From: JBDSKH01 sp050245915
GTDB lineage: Bacteria; Actinomycetota; Actinomycetes; Actinomycetales; Microbacteriaceae
Length of the DNA: 45,429 bases
Direction: 5' to 3'
Assembly: GCA_050245915.1 (NCBI GenBank)
Contig: JBFWWZ010000019.1
Coordinates: forward strand, 1-45,429
The notes beneath the pieces are model-generated. The model worked only from the letters and a program-made list of their open reading frames with translations, was not told the origin of the DNA and did no database searches. Each line of letters begins with the position of its first letter. Within the stretch, counting starts at the first letter, position 1. Shown here piece by piece: positions 1 to 7,980 of the stretch. The position numbers were made by a program, and so were the translations under genes.

Positions 1-74
1 CCGCCGAGCAGGGTCGCGGTGATGATCACCCCGAGCCGTGGCGGGGTGGTCGCGCGCGCACGATCGGCGCTCAC
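1..74 (-). CDS. Start of a probable membrane protein, cut by the window edge
   Basis: Only about 24 codons are visible. Reading from a GTG at 74 gives a charged N-terminus (MSADRARATTPPRLG) followed by the start of a hydrophobic stretch (VIITATLLGG), as in a signal anchor or first membrane helix. It lies 23 bases downstream of the aconitase stop in the same direction and could share its transcript. A nearby ATG hits a stop after five codons, so the GTG is the better start. The family cannot be recognised from this fragment. Confidence 0.4.
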   Translation of the reverse strand, partial: MSADRARATTPPRLGVIITATLLG

Positions 75-97
75 TCCCAGCCCCGCATGCTCAGACC

Positions 98-2914
98 TTA
101 GACGAGGCTCCTGAGGACGTACTGCAGGATGCCGCCGTTGCGGTAGTAGTCGGCCTCACCGGGGGTGTCGATGCGGACCACGGCGTCGAACTCGATCGGC
201 TGCGTGCCGGCCGGCGAGTGCTCGCTCGGGGCGGCCACCACCTTCACCGTCTTGGGGGTCGTGCCGCTGTTGAGCTGCTCGACGCCGGAGATGCTGATCA
301 CCTCGGTGCCGTCGAGTCCCAGATCGTCGGCCGTCTTGCCCGCCGGGAACTGAAGGGGAATGACGCCCATGCCGATCAGGTTGGAGCGGTGGATGCGCTC
401 GAAGCTCTCCGCGATCACCGCTTTCACGCCGAGGAGGTTGGTGCCTTTCGCCGCCCAGTCGCGGCTGGAGCCCGAACCGTACTCCTTGCCCGCCAGGATC
501 ACCAGCGGCGTGCCCGCCGCCTGGTAGTTCACGCTCGCGTCGTAGATGAAAGCCTGCGGGCCGTCTGCCTGGGTGAAGTCGCGGGTGTACCCGCCCTCGA
601 CCCCGTCCAGCAGCTGGTTCTTCAGCCGGATGTTCGCGAACGTGCCGCGGATCATCACCTCGTGGTTGCCGCGACGGGAGCCGTAGGAGTTGAAGTCCTT
701 GCGGTCGACGCCGTGCTGCTGCAGGTACTGTCCCGCCGGGCTGTCGGCCTTGATCGATCCGGCCGGGCTGATGTGGTCGGTGGTGACCGAGTCGCCGAGC
801 TTGGCGAGCACACGGGCGCCCGCGATGTCGGACACCGGGCTCGTCTCGATCGTCATACCGTCGAAGTACGGGGGCTTACGGACGTAGGTCGACTCGGCGT
901 CCCACTCGAAGACCTCGCTGTCGGGCGTCGGCAGGGAGCGCCAGCGCTCGTCGCCCTCAAACACGCTCGCGTACTCGTGGGTGAACATGTCGGTCGAGAT
1001 CGAGGAATCGATCGTCTTCTGCACCTCGGCCGGGTCGGGCCAGATGTCGCGCAGGAACACGTCGTTGCCGTCCTGGTCCTGCCCGAGGGCGTCGACCTCG
1101 AAGTCGAAGTTCATCGACCCTGCGAGGGCGTACGCGATCACCAGCGGCGGGCTGGCGAGGTAGTTCATCTTCACGTCGGGGCTGATGCGGCCCTCGAAAT
1201 TGCGGTTGCCGGAGAGGACCGCGGTGACGGCGAGGTCGTTGTCGTTGATCGCCGCGGACACCTCGTCGATCAGCGGGCCGGTGTTGCCGATGCAGACGGT
1301 GCAGCCGTAGCCGACCGTATAGAAGCCGAGGGCCTCGAGGTCGTCGGTCAGGCCGGCCTTCTCGTAGTAGTCGGTGACGACCTTTGATCCGGGCGCCATC
1401 GTGGTCTTCACCCACGGCTTCGCGGTGAGGCCCTTCTGGTGCGCGTTGCGCGCGAGCAGGCCGGCGGCGAGCATGACGCTCGGGTTGGAGGTGTTGGTGC
1501 ACGAGGTGATCGCGGCCACCGCGACGGCGCCGTGGTCGAGGGTGTAGCGCTTGCCGTCCTTCGTCGCGATCTTGACCGGACGAGAGAGCGTGCCGGGTGC
1601 GTGGCTCACGTGGGTGTGCGACAGCTCGTGGGCGGTGTCCTCATCCTGTGCCGTGAAGCCGATCGGGTCGGAGGCGGGGAAGGTGCCTTCGACGGCGGCG
1701 TCGACCTTGGAGAGGTCTTGCGTGGTGTAGTCGCCGAGGTCCAGCTCGAACTGGCTCTTCGCATTGCTGAGCTCGACCCGGTCTTGCGGGCGTTTCGGGC
1801 CGGCGATCGAGGGGACGACGGTCGCGAGGTCCAGCTCGAGGTACTCGCTGAACACCGGCTCGGCCGAGGGATCGTGCCAGAGCTTCTGCAGCTTGGAGTA
1901 CGCCTCGACGAGGGCGACCTGCTCCTCGGTGCGCCCCGTCAGGCGCAGGTAGTCGAGGGTGACGTCATCGATCGGGAACATCGCCGCGGTGGAGCCGAAC
2001 TCGGGGCTCATGTTGCCGATGGTGGCGCGGTTGGCGAGCGGTACCTCGGCCACTCCTTCGCCGTAGAACTCGACGAACTTGCCGACGACGCCGTGCTTGC
2101 GCAGCATCTGCGTAATTGTGAGGACGACATCCGTCGCCGTGACGCCCGTCGGGATCGCACCCGTGAGCTTGAAGCCGACGACCTTCGGGATGAGCATCGA
2201 CACCGGCTGGCCGAGCATGGCGGCCTCCGCCTCGATGCCGCCGACGCCCCAGCCGAGCACGCCGAGGCCGTTGACCATCGTGGTGTGCGAGTCGGTGCCG
2301 ACGCAGGTGTCGGGGTAGGCGCGAAGGATGCCGCCCACCGCCCGCGTGAACGTCACGCGAGCGAGGTACTCGATGTTGACCTGGTGGACGATGCCGGTTC
2401 CGGGCGGCACGACCTTGAAGTCGTCGAACGCGGTCTGGCCCCAGCGCAGGAACTGGTACCGCTCCCCGTTGCGCTCGTACTCGATCTCGACATTGCGCTC
2501 GAGCGCGTTCTCGGACCCGAACAGGTCGGCGATGACGGAGTGGTCGATGACCAGCTCGGCGGGTGCGAGCGGGTTGATCTTCGTGGCGTCGCCGCCGAGG
2601 GCGCTCATCGCCTCGCGCATGGTGGCGAGATCGACGATGCAGGGGACGCCGGTGAAGTCCTGCATGACGACGCGAGCGGGGGTGAACTGGATCTCGGTGT
2701 CGGGCTCGGCCGTCGGCACCCACGACCCGAGGGCCTCGATCTGCGCCTTGGTGACGTTGGCGCCGTCTTCGGTGCGGAGCAGGTTCTCGAGCAGCACCTT
2801 GAGGCTGAAGGGCAGCTTCTCGTGGCCGGGGACGGTGTCGATCCTGAACACCTCGTAGTCGGTGCCGCCGACCGTCAGAGTGGACTTCGACCCGAAGCTG
2901 TCAACCGCCGACAT
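98..2914 (-). CDS. acnA: Aconitate hydratase A
   Basis: A 938-residue aconitase that interconverts citrate and isocitrate in the TCA cycle through a [4Fe-4S] cluster. The cluster ligands are visible as C472 in SCTNTSNPS and C538/C541 in GYGCTVCIG. The GTDSHTT substrate loop is near residues 206-212, and the C-terminal swivel domain contains YGSGSSRDWAAKG. The length fits the AcnA/IRP1-like class of about 900 residues. The ATG at 2914 starts MSAVDSFGSKSTL and has an AAGGGAG ribosome site 6 bases upstream. The same frame stays open further upstream, but that part is not aconitase-like. A palindromic operator and a weak iron box lie between this start and the upstream gene, so it probably has its own promoter. 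Confidence 0.97.
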   Translation of the reverse strand: MSAVDSFGSKSTLTVGGTDYEVFRIDTVPGHEKLPFSLKVLLENLLRTEDGANVTKAQIEALGSWVPTAEPDTEIQFTPARVVMQDFTGVPCIVDLATMREAMSALGGDATKINPLAPAELVIDHSVIADLFGSENALERNVEIEYERNGERYQFLRWGQTAFDDFKVVPPGTGIVHQVNIEYLARVTFTRAVGGILRAYPDTCVGTDSHTTMVNGLGVLGWGVGGIEAEAAMLGQPVSMLIPKVVGFKLTGAIPTGVTATDVVLTITQMLRKHGVVGKFVEFYGEGVAEVPLANRATIGNMSPEFGSTAAMFPIDDVTLDYLRLTGRTEEQVALVEAYSKLQKLWHDPSAEPVFSEYLELDLATVVPSIAGPKRPQDRVELSNAKSQFELDLGDYTTQDLSKVDAAVEGTFPASDPIGFTAQDEDTAHELSHTHVSHAPGTLSRPVKIATKDGKRYTLDHGAVAVAAITSCTNTSNPSVMLAAGLLARNAHQKGLTAKPWVKTTMAPGSKVVTDYYEKAGLTDDLEALGFYTVGYGCTVCIGNTGPLIDEVSAAINDNDLAVTAVLSGNRNFEGRISPDVKMNYLASPPLVIAYALAGSMNFDFEVDALGQDQDGNDVFLRDIWPDPAEVQKTIDSSISTDMFTHEYASVFEGDERWRSLPTPDSEVFEWDAESTYVRKPPYFDGMTIETSPVSDIAGARVLAKLGDSVTTDHISPAGSIKADSPAGQYLQQHGVDRKDFNSYGSRRGNHEVMIRGTFANIRLKNQLLDGVEGGYTRDFTQADGPQAFIYDASVNYQAAGTPLVILAGKEYGSGSSRDWAAKGTNLLGVKAVIAESFERIHRSNLIGMGVIPLQFPAGKTADDLGLDGTEVISISGVEQLNSGTTPKTVKVVAAPSEHSPAGTQPIEFDAVVRIDTPGEADYYRNGGILQYVLRSLV

Positions 2915-2967
2915 TGGTGTCTCCCTTGCTGATCTAGCACCCATCCTGCGGGCGCCGAGCGCGTGTT

Positions 2968-2986
2968 TCCAGCAAGGCAACCCTAA
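2968..2986 (-). promoter_or_regulatory. Possible IdeR/DtxR-type iron box in the acnA leader
   Basis: On the coding strand the 19-mer TTAGGGTTGCCTTGCTGGA matches the actinobacterial iron-box consensus TTAGGTTAGCCTTACCTAA at 13 of 19 positions by eye. The left half and centre fit well and the right half is poor. An iron-responsive site would make sense before a [4Fe-4S] enzyme, but the score is marginal. Confidence 0.3.
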
Positions 2987-3004
2987 GCCCCGCGGGCGTC
3001 GATT

Positions 3005-3022
3005 TATCTCGACGTCAAGATA
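3005..3022. promoter_or_regulatory. 18-bp palindromic operator upstream of acnA
   Basis: TATCTCGACGTCAAGATA is an inverted repeat with one mismatched pair, centred on GACGTC. It lies 91 bases before the acnA start and just after the DUF3159 stop. An AT-rich TAATATAT stretch abuts it and could be the -10 region. The shape resembles operators of the MarR-family TamR/UrtR group; TamR controls aconitase in Streptomyces. Assignment to that regulator is inference. Confidence 0.55.
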
Positions 3023-3024
3023 TA

Positions 3025-3759
3025 TTACACCTCGCCGGACGCGTCGTCGTCCGGCTCGTCGGCGGGTTGCCACGCCGTGCGCACCAGCATCCAGGTCGCC
3101 CAGAGCAGTCCGAGATACAGGGGGACGCCCATGAGCAGCTTGCTGGCCGCGAGAGCGTCGGGCAGGTCGGCGAGGTAGAGCGGCACCTGCACCGCGAGCC
3201 GCAGCCCCGAGAGCAGCAGCCAGAGTACCGTCGTCACGTATGCCACGCGCAGCTTGGCGGGGTCGCGCCGCCAGAACTCGTCGCCCGTGAGCAGCGCGAT
3301 GATCACGCCCACCAGCGGTCGCCGCACCAGCAGGCTGACCGTGAGGGCGATCACAGCCACGCCGTTGATGCCGAACCCCAGCACGAAGTTGTTCGACACG
3401 TTGCCGGTGAGCAGCGCCAGCCCCGCCGAGAGGCCGATGCCGACCGCACCGCTGATCGCCGGGGTCAGCGGCTGCCGCTGGAGGAGGCGCACCACGATGA
3501 ACGCGACGGCGACGGCGAACGGCGCCAGCACCGCCCACACCAGCTCCTTGGTGAAGGTGTAGATCACCAGGAACGCGAGGCCGGGCAGGATCGTCTCGAT
3601 CAGACCCCGGATGCCACCCACGGCACCGAGCAGCGCCGAACCGCTGGGCGTCTCCCCCGGCTTCATCCCGGAGAGGCGGGAGCGCTGGGCGGCAGCCGCG
3701 AACGCCTCGCGGAACGTCGGATCCTTCTCGCCGTCGCCCGGCGCCGGGGATTGCGCCAT
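3025..3759 (-). CDS. DUF3159 integral membrane protein
   Basis: A 244-residue protein with a short hydrophilic N-terminus (MAQSPAPGDGEKDPTFREAF) followed by about five or six hydrophobic segments, for example GLAFLVIYTF, VLAPFAVAVAFIVV and AVIALTVSLLV. The pattern is that of the actinobacterial DUF3159 family. Molecular function is unknown. Its ATG overlaps the TGA of the DUF3710 gene by one base (TGATG), so it is translated as the last gene of the dut-DUF3710-DUF3159 operon. The C-terminus is acidic (DEPDDDASGEV). Confidence 0.85.
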   Translation of the reverse strand: MAQSPAPGDGEKDPTFREAFAAAAQRSRLSGMKPGETPSGSALLGAVGGIRGLIETILPGLAFLVIYTFTKELVWAVLAPFAVAVAFIVVRLLQRQPLTPAISGAVGIGLSAGLALLTGNVSNNFVLGFGINGVAVIALTVSLLVRRPLVGVIIALLTGDEFWRRDPAKLRVAYVTTVLWLLLSGLRLAVQVPLYLADLPDALAASKLLMGVPLYLGLLWATWMLVRTAWQPADEPDDDASGEV

Positions 3760-4364
3760 CAGGCGTTCTGCGTCTGCTGGGCGGCCGGAGGGACGTGCAG
3801 CGGGATCAGGTCGCGCGGAGGCATCGGGGAGCCGCCGCGCACCACGACGATGCTGCGGAACAGATCCTCCATCTCCGCCCCGGCCGCGGGGTCGACGGCG
3901 CCACGGCCGCTGATCACCCCACGCAGGAACCACCGCGGACCGTCGACGCCGATGAAGCGCGCGATGCGCGGGCCCGCACCGGCGGCGCCGGGGAGCTCGG
4001 CCCGCAGTTCGGGCCCGAAGACGCCGGCCTGCGGTGTCGTGGTCCCGCCCTGCTGGGCGATCTGCGCGCCGATCTGCTCGCGGATCTCGTGCCAGAGTCC
4101 GCTGTTGCGGGGCGCCGCGAACGGCTGCACCTGCAGCGACGACTCCTTGAAGTCGAGTGCCACCGCGACGACGCGCTTGCTGCCCTCCTCGACCTCGAGG
4201 CGCACCCGCAGGTCGGGGCGTGGCAGGATCTTCACCCCGCCGAGGTCGACGTAGGGGCGGACGGCGTTGGCCTCCGCCTCATCGAGGGGCCCGTTCTCGG
4301 CCCGGTCGGCGGGCGCCGACTTCGGGTGCTCGACGGGCATCGGCTGGTCGGGTGCGTCGCTCAC
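3759..4364 (-). CDS. DUF3710 protein
   Basis: A soluble protein of 201 residues matching the actinobacterial DUF3710 family, which usually lies directly after dut. The N-terminal third is acidic and proline-rich. The body contains VDLGGVKILPRPDLRVRLEVEEGSKRVVAV and VDGPRWFLRGVISG-type segments. No catalytic motif is evident and the function is unknown. Translation starts at a GTG whose last two bases overlap the dut stop (GTGA, 4361-4364), which suggests coupling with dut. Confidence 0.85.
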   Translation of the reverse strand: MSDAPDQPMPVEHPKSAPADRAENGPLDEAEANAVRPYVDLGGVKILPRPDLRVRLEVEEGSKRVVAVALDFKESSLQVQPFAAPRNSGLWHEIREQIGAQIAQQGGTTTPQAGVFGPELRAELPGAAGAGPRIARFIGVDGPRWFLRGVISGRGAVDPAAGAEMEDLFRSIVVVRGGSPMPPRDLIPLHVPPAAQQTQNA

Positions 4365-4810
4365 GCGCGTGCTCCTTGCTCGGCATAGCCGGTGGATCCG
4401 AAACCGCCCTCACCGCGATGGCTGCCGGGGAGACGCTCGACCGGCACGAACCGGGCGCGGGTAACCGGCATCACGATCAGCTGCGCGATGCGATCGCCGG
4501 CCGCGACGGTGTACGGGGTGGTGGCGTCGGTGTTCAGCAGGATCACGCGGATCTCGCCGCGATATCCCGCATCCACCGTTCCCGGGGTGTTGACGATGGT
4601 GATCCCGTGCTTCGCGGCCAGGCCGCTGCGCGGGACGACGAATGCGACGTAGCCGTCCGGAAGCGCGATCGCGGTGCCGGTTCCGACGGTGGCCCGTTCG
4701 CCCGGACCCAGCTCCACCGTCTCGGTGGCGACCAGGTCGGCGCCGGCGTCACCCGGATGCGCGTATGCGGGGACGTGATCCCCGGTGAGCAGCACCTCGA
4801 CGTCGGTCAC
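4361..4810 (-). CDS. dut: dUTP diphosphatase
   Basis: A trimeric-type dUTPase of 149 residues that hydrolyses dUTP to dUMP and diphosphate, keeping uracil out of DNA and supplying dTMP synthesis. All five family motifs are visible: AHPGDAGADL (17-26), PRSG (60-63), the NTPGTVDAGYRGEI loop (74-87) with catalytic Asp80, RIAQLIVMP (107-115) and RGEGGFGSTG (132-141), the C-terminal arm that closes over the nucleotide. The start is GTG at 4810. A TAGCCT hexamer ends exactly six bases before it and there is no ribosome site, so the mRNA is probably leaderless. It heads an operon with DUF3710 and DUF3159 and diverges from DUF3093 with 32 bases between. Confidence 0.97.
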   Translation of the reverse strand: MTDVEVLLTGDHVPAYAHPGDAGADLVATETVELGPGERATVGTGTAIALPDGYVAFVVPRSGLAAKHGITIVNTPGTVDAGYRGEIRVILLNTDATTPYTVAAGDRIAQLIVMPVTRARFVPVERLPGSHRGEGGFGSTGYAEQGARA

Positions 4811-4816
4811 GCAACG

Positions 4817-4822
4817 AGGCTA
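4817..4822 (-). promoter_or_regulatory. -10 element TAGCCT of dut (leaderless)
   Basis: TAGCCT lies six bases upstream of the GTG start, placing the predicted transcription start on the G of GTG. Confidence 0.6.
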
Positions 4823-4842
4823 GCCCATGGTCGAATGGGAGC

Positions 4843-5301
4843 ATGCCGAACACCGCACCACCCCAGACCGGCTATCGCGAGCGGCTGTGGCCCGCGCCGT
4901 GGGTGTTCCTGGCGACCGCCCTCGTCATCCCCGCGAGCCTTCTCGTCTTCCTGCCGATCTCGCCGCCCGCCGGCGTCGTGGTCGCCGCCGTGCTCTACGC
5001 CGCGATCGTGATCGTGCTGCTCGCGACGACGCCGACCATCGAGGTGACCGACGGGATGCTCCGTGCGGGGCGCGCACGGATCGAGCGCCGGTACATCGGC
5101 GCCGCCCGCGCGTTCGAGGGCGCGGAGGCCACGGCGGAGCGGGGAATCCGGCTCGATGCCCGCGCCTGGCTCCTGGTGCGGGGGTGGATACCGGGGCTGG
5201 TCCGCGTGGACCTCACCGATCCCGAGGACCCGACGCCCTACTGGCTCGTCGCCACCCGACGACCGGACGCGCTGGCGAAGGCCCTATCGCCGGTTGAGTA
5301 G
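4843..5301 (+). CDS. DUF3093 membrane protein
   Basis: A 152-residue protein with two adjacent membrane helices near the N-terminus (WVFLATALVIPASLLVFLPI and GVVVAAVLYAAIVIVLL, roughly residues 20-61). A C-terminal soluble domain contains IEVTDGMLRAGRARIE and YWLVATRRPDALAKAL. This is the actinobacterial DUF3093 family, which sits beside dut and DUF4193 in many genomes. Function is unknown. The start ATG is only 32 bases from the dut start on the other strand. The last codons (ALSPVE) are encoded by the first copy of a 27-bp tandem repeat belonging to a dispersed intergenic element, so the C-terminus may have been changed by that insertion. Confidence 0.85.
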   Translation: MPNTAPPQTGYRERLWPAPWVFLATALVIPASLLVFLPISPPAGVVVAAVLYAAIVIVLLATTPTIEVTDGMLRAGRARIERRYIGAARAFEGAEATAERGIRLDARAWLLVRGWIPGLVRVDLTDPEDPTPYWLVATRRPDALAKALSPVE

Positions 5302-5350
5302 CCCGGAGGCCCTATCGCCGGTTGAGTAGCCCGAAGGGCGTGTCGAAACC
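5279..5350. repeat. Dispersed Microbacteriaceae repeat, partly duplicated
   Basis: A 27-bp unit (AGGCCCTATCGCCGGTTG...AGCCCG) occurs at 5279-5305 and again at 5307-5333. The second copy runs into a hairpin-like element, GGTTGAGTAGCCC-GAA-GGGCGTGTCGAAACC (5320-5350). Its outer (GGTT/AACC) and inner (GCCC/GGGC) arms pair. Elements of the form GGTTGAGTAGC...CGTATCGAAACC are scattered between genes in many Microbacteriaceae genomes. Here it separates the convergent genes DUF3093 and DUF4193 and ends at the DUF4193 stop codon, so it may also act as a bidirectional terminator. Confidence 0.75.
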
Positions 5351-5643
5351 TAGAGCGAGCACTCGTGGCAGACGGGCCCGAGCTTGGTGTCGTGGTCGAA
5401 CTGCGACTGGTGCTTCACGAGGAAGCAGTTGACGCAGGTGAACTCGTCCTCCTGCGGGGGAAGCACCACGACATCCAGATCGAGATCGGCCAGATCCTGC
5501 CCGGCCAGCTCGAAGCTGCCCGGGTTGTCGGCGTCCTCGACGTCGACGACACCCGACAGCTTGTCGGGCACACGCTCCTGGAGGGCCTGGATCGACTCGG
5601 TGTCCTCGTCGGTCTTCCTCGGTGCGTCGTAGTCGGTAGCCAT
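5350..5643 (-). CDS. DUF4193 zinc-ribbon protein
   Basis: A 97-residue acidic protein of the actinobacterial DUF4193 family. The N-terminus is MATDYDAPRKTDEDTES. The C-terminus carries two CxxC pairs, C70/C73 and C92/C95 (TCVNCFLVKH and GPVCHECSL), which should bind one zinc ion. No enzymatic role is known; the family sits beside dut and DUF3093. An ATG two codons upstream (5649) is in frame, but the conserved start is at 5643. A recognisable vegetative promoter lies upstream (TTGCAT, 17-base spacer, CAGACT). The stop codon overlaps the edge of the dispersed repeat. Confidence 0.9.
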   Translation of the reverse strand: MATDYDAPRKTDEDTESIQALQERVPDKLSGVVDVEDADNPGSFELAGQDLADLDLDVVVLPPQEDEFTCVNCFLVKHQSQFDHDTKLGPVCHECSL

Positions 5644-5688
5644 TCCCATCCAAAGTTCTCAGTGCTGCGTGGTCGTGCAAGCGGCGAC

Positions 5689-5717
5689 AGTCTGCATGAT
5701 CGTTGCACCCAATGCAA
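5689..5717 (-). promoter_or_regulatory. Promoter of the DUF4193 gene
   Basis: On the minus strand TTGCAT (5717-5712) is followed after 17 bases by CAGACT (5694-5689). The predicted transcript begins near 5682 and leaves a leader of about 40 bases. Confidence 0.5.
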
Positions 5718-5841
5718 ACCGTTGAGGTCTGCTCTCAGCCGCATCCCTGACAACTGACGGCGCGCCCGTGTTATTCCCCGGATTCGGGCCTTTCCCGTGT
5801 CATCCTGGCCGGGAATCGTGACGGCTGGAGGTCGTTCCCCA

Positions 5842-6876
5842 ATGCAAGAGCTCAAGGTGATCGGCGTCGAGGAGGGCGCCCTTCTCGTCGCATCCGACGA
5901 GGGCGCGCGCTTCCGGGTCGCTGTCGACGATGTGCTCCAATCCCGTCTGCGGCAGTCCTCGCCCGATCTGGGCGCCAGCCGCAAGCTCTCCCCCCGCGAG
6001 ATCCAGGCCCACATCAGGGCCGGGATGTCGGCGGAAGACGTCGCGTCCGTCACCGGCGCCCCGCTCGACTACGTCCAGCGGTTCGAAGGCCCGGTGCTCG
6101 CGGAACGCGAGTTCGTCATCGAATCGGCGCTCAACGTGCCCGTGCACACCGCGATGGAGATCGATCCGCTCGCGGGCGGCGCCACCTTCGGCGGCGTGAT
6201 CCGCCGGCGCCTCGTGGATGCCGGGGCGATCAACGAGCGCTGGGCGAGCTGGAAAGAGGAGGGCGGCTCCTGGATCGTCAAGCTGACGTTCACCGCCGAG
6301 CAGATCGACCATGATGCCCGCTGGACCTTCGACCCGAAGAAGCAGGCCCTGGCCCCCATGAACCCCGAGGCGGTCTCGCTGTCTCAGCAGGGCGAGCTGC
6401 CGCAGAACCTGGTGCCGCGGCTGCGCGCGGTGGCGGTGGAAGACCCCGAGGCCAGCCGGTTCGACAGCGGCGCGTTCACGGTCGCCGACGACGGCGGCGA
6501 GACCGGCCCGCTGCTCGAGCCCGTGATCCACGGCCGTATCGGCGCCGAGACCACGTCCGACGCCCCGCCGCGCAAGGCGACCAACCAGACCGCCGATCTG
6601 CTGGAGGCGCTGCGGCGCCGGCGCGGCGAACGCGACCCGATGGATCCGGAGCACGACGATCCGATCGCGGCGCACCCGTCGACCGGTGCGGTGAAGCTGA
6701 TCGACGTGCCGCTCGACACCGCCACGGTCACACCGGTCGGGTCGGCAGGAACGCCATCGGCGGGCTCGACCGGCACCGGCCAGCAGGGTGGCATCTCTCG
6801 CGGGTCGCGCAAGAACCGCACCTCGATGCCGAGCTGGGACGAGATCGTGTTCGGCGCGCGCACCGACGAGGACTAG
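5842..6876 (+). CDS. sepH: Septation protein SepH (DUF3071)
   Basis: A 344-residue protein beginning MQELKVIGVEEGALLVASDE. The N-terminal DUF3071 domain (about residues 1-170) includes a helix-turn-helix-like segment, LSPREIQAHIRAGMSAEDVASVTG. In Streptomyces and mycobacteria SepH binds FtsZ through such a domain and stimulates filament assembly at division. A long, probably disordered C-terminal tail rich in Asp, Pro, Thr and Gly follows and ends in a conserved-looking RTSMPSWDEIVFG. The ATG at 5842 has GGAGG ten bases upstream (5827-5831). Its TAG overlaps the stop of the convergent phosphatase gene within one CTAG. Confidence 0.92.
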   Translation: MQELKVIGVEEGALLVASDEGARFRVAVDDVLQSRLRQSSPDLGASRKLSPREIQAHIRAGMSAEDVASVTGAPLDYVQRFEGPVLAEREFVIESALNVPVHTAMEIDPLAGGATFGGVIRRRLVDAGAINERWASWKEEGGSWIVKLTFTAEQIDHDARWTFDPKKQALAPMNPEAVSLSQQGELPQNLVPRLRAVAVEDPEASRFDSGAFTVADDGGETGPLLEPVIHGRIGAETTSDAPPRKATNQTADLLEALRRRRGERDPMDPEHDDPIAAHPSTGAVKLIDVPLDTATVTPVGSAGTPSAGSTGTGQQGGISRGSRKNRTSMPSWDEIVFGARTDED

Positions 6877-7973
6877 CCGAAGGCCCCGAACCGCAGCAGC
6901 GGAATCGACAGCTCGTCCGCCGTGAGCGACCCGTGCTGGCCGATCATGCGGCGTGCCGTGTCGTCGGCCTCGGTGTAGAACGCGACGTTCCTCCGCGCCG
7001 CGACCAGCACCTCCCCGATCCGCGGGCGGACGGCGGGGTCGACGGCTCCGAACCAGCCGGCGTCGATCGCCGCGTCCCGGGTCGCGACCCAGGCACGCGC
7101 GCCCTCGCGCTCCCGCCAGCGGGCCGCCACCGCATCCGGATCGGTGCCGGGTGACAGGTGCAGCTGCAGGCAGCGCGGCTCCCCCGCCACCTGCATCACG
7201 CCGTCGAGCAGATCGGGCGGCACGACCACCTGCGCTTCCTCCGGCACGTCGACCATGCCGTGGTCCGCGGTGACCAGGAGGCCGTGGCGCGGACCCAGCG
7301 CGGGGACGAGGGCCGCCACCTCGGCATCCAGGGCCTCCAGTGCGGCCACCCAGCGATCAGACGCCAGCCCGCGCGCGTGCCCCTCGACGTCGAGTTCGGC
7401 GACATAGAGATAGATCAGCACCGGGCCCGGGGTCGCGAGTTCCTGACGTGCGATCGCGAAGCGCGCGGCCATCGAGACCTCCCCGCGGTACTCCGCACCC
7501 CGCAGCACGGCGTGCGTGAACCAGGAGTCGCGGTGCCGCGGCGACCCGATCACGACCGACCGCGGTCCCGCCGTCTCGAAGAGCGTCGGCAGCCGCTGCC
7601 AGCGCCCGGGGTCGAGGGCGTCCGAGCCGTTCAGCAGGCTCACCACGTCCCCGGTCTCCGGGTCGAGCGCGCGATATCCGACCATGCCGTGCTCCCCCGG
7701 CGGACGGCCGGTGGTGAGCGTGGCGAGTGCGGAGGCGGTGGTCGTCGGGAAACCCGACGTGATCGCGGGGTCGGCGTCGAGCCGGGATGCCAGGGTGCGC
7801 GCGTGCCCGCGGTGGGCTTCCAGCGCGGTGCGCCCGAGCCCGTCGGCGAGCAGCACGATCGCGTGCGTCACCGGCGGGAGACCCAGCCGTCCGGTCCTCC
7901 CCGCCAGGGCATCGAGGCAATTCGGCACGACATCGGCAAGGCTGAACCGGGAGGTTTTGGCCGCCGGTAACAT
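6873..7973 (-). CDS. Alkaline phosphatase family protein (nucleotide pyrophosphatase/phosphodiesterase type)
   Basis: A 366-residue hydrolase of the alkaline phosphatase superfamily. Two-metal-site motifs are visible: ADGLG (43-47), the nucleophile loop FPTTTASAL (75-83) with Thr78 or Thr79 as probable nucleophile, ELDVEGHA (193-200) with Asp195 and His199, and TADHGM (235-240). The loop is the type found in phosphodiesterases/nucleotide pyrophosphatases rather than the Ser of classical phosphatase. No signal peptide is visible, so it is probably cytoplasmic; the substrate is unknown. The ATG at 7973 follows a TAGGAT hexamer by seven bases with no ribosome site. The parC start lies only 12 bases away on the other strand. 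Confidence 0.88.
   Translation of the reverse strand: MLPAAKTSRFSLADVVPNCLDALAGRTGRLGLPPVTHAIVLLADGLGRTALEAHRGHARTLASRLDADPAITSGFPTTTASALATLTTGRPPGEHGMVGYRALDPETGDVVSLLNGSDALDPGRWQRLPTLFETAGPRSVVIGSPRHRDSWFTHAVLRGAEYRGEVSMAARFAIARQELATPGPVLIYLYVAELDVEGHARGLASDRWVAALEALDAEVAALVPALGPRHGLLVTADHGMVDVPEEAQVVVPPDLLDGVMQVAGEPRCLQLHLSPGTDPDAVAARWREREGARAWVATRDAAIDAGWFGAVDPAVRPRIGEVLVAARRNVAFYTEADDTARRMIGQHGSLTADELSIPLLRFGAFG
7968..7973 (+). promoter_or_regulatory. Candidate -10 element TAACAT of parC
   Basis: TAACAT lies 12 bases before the parC ATG, predicting a leader of about 5-6 bases. It coincides with the start codon of the divergent phosphatase gene. Confidence 0.4.
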
Positions 7974-7980
7974 GGCCCCG

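Noticed and set aside
2915..3538. A longer aconitase starting upstream of 2914
   Set aside because: The extra residues overlap DUF3159 on the same strand in another frame and are Arg/Gly-rich. The ATG at 2914 has a strong ribosome site and begins the conserved protein.
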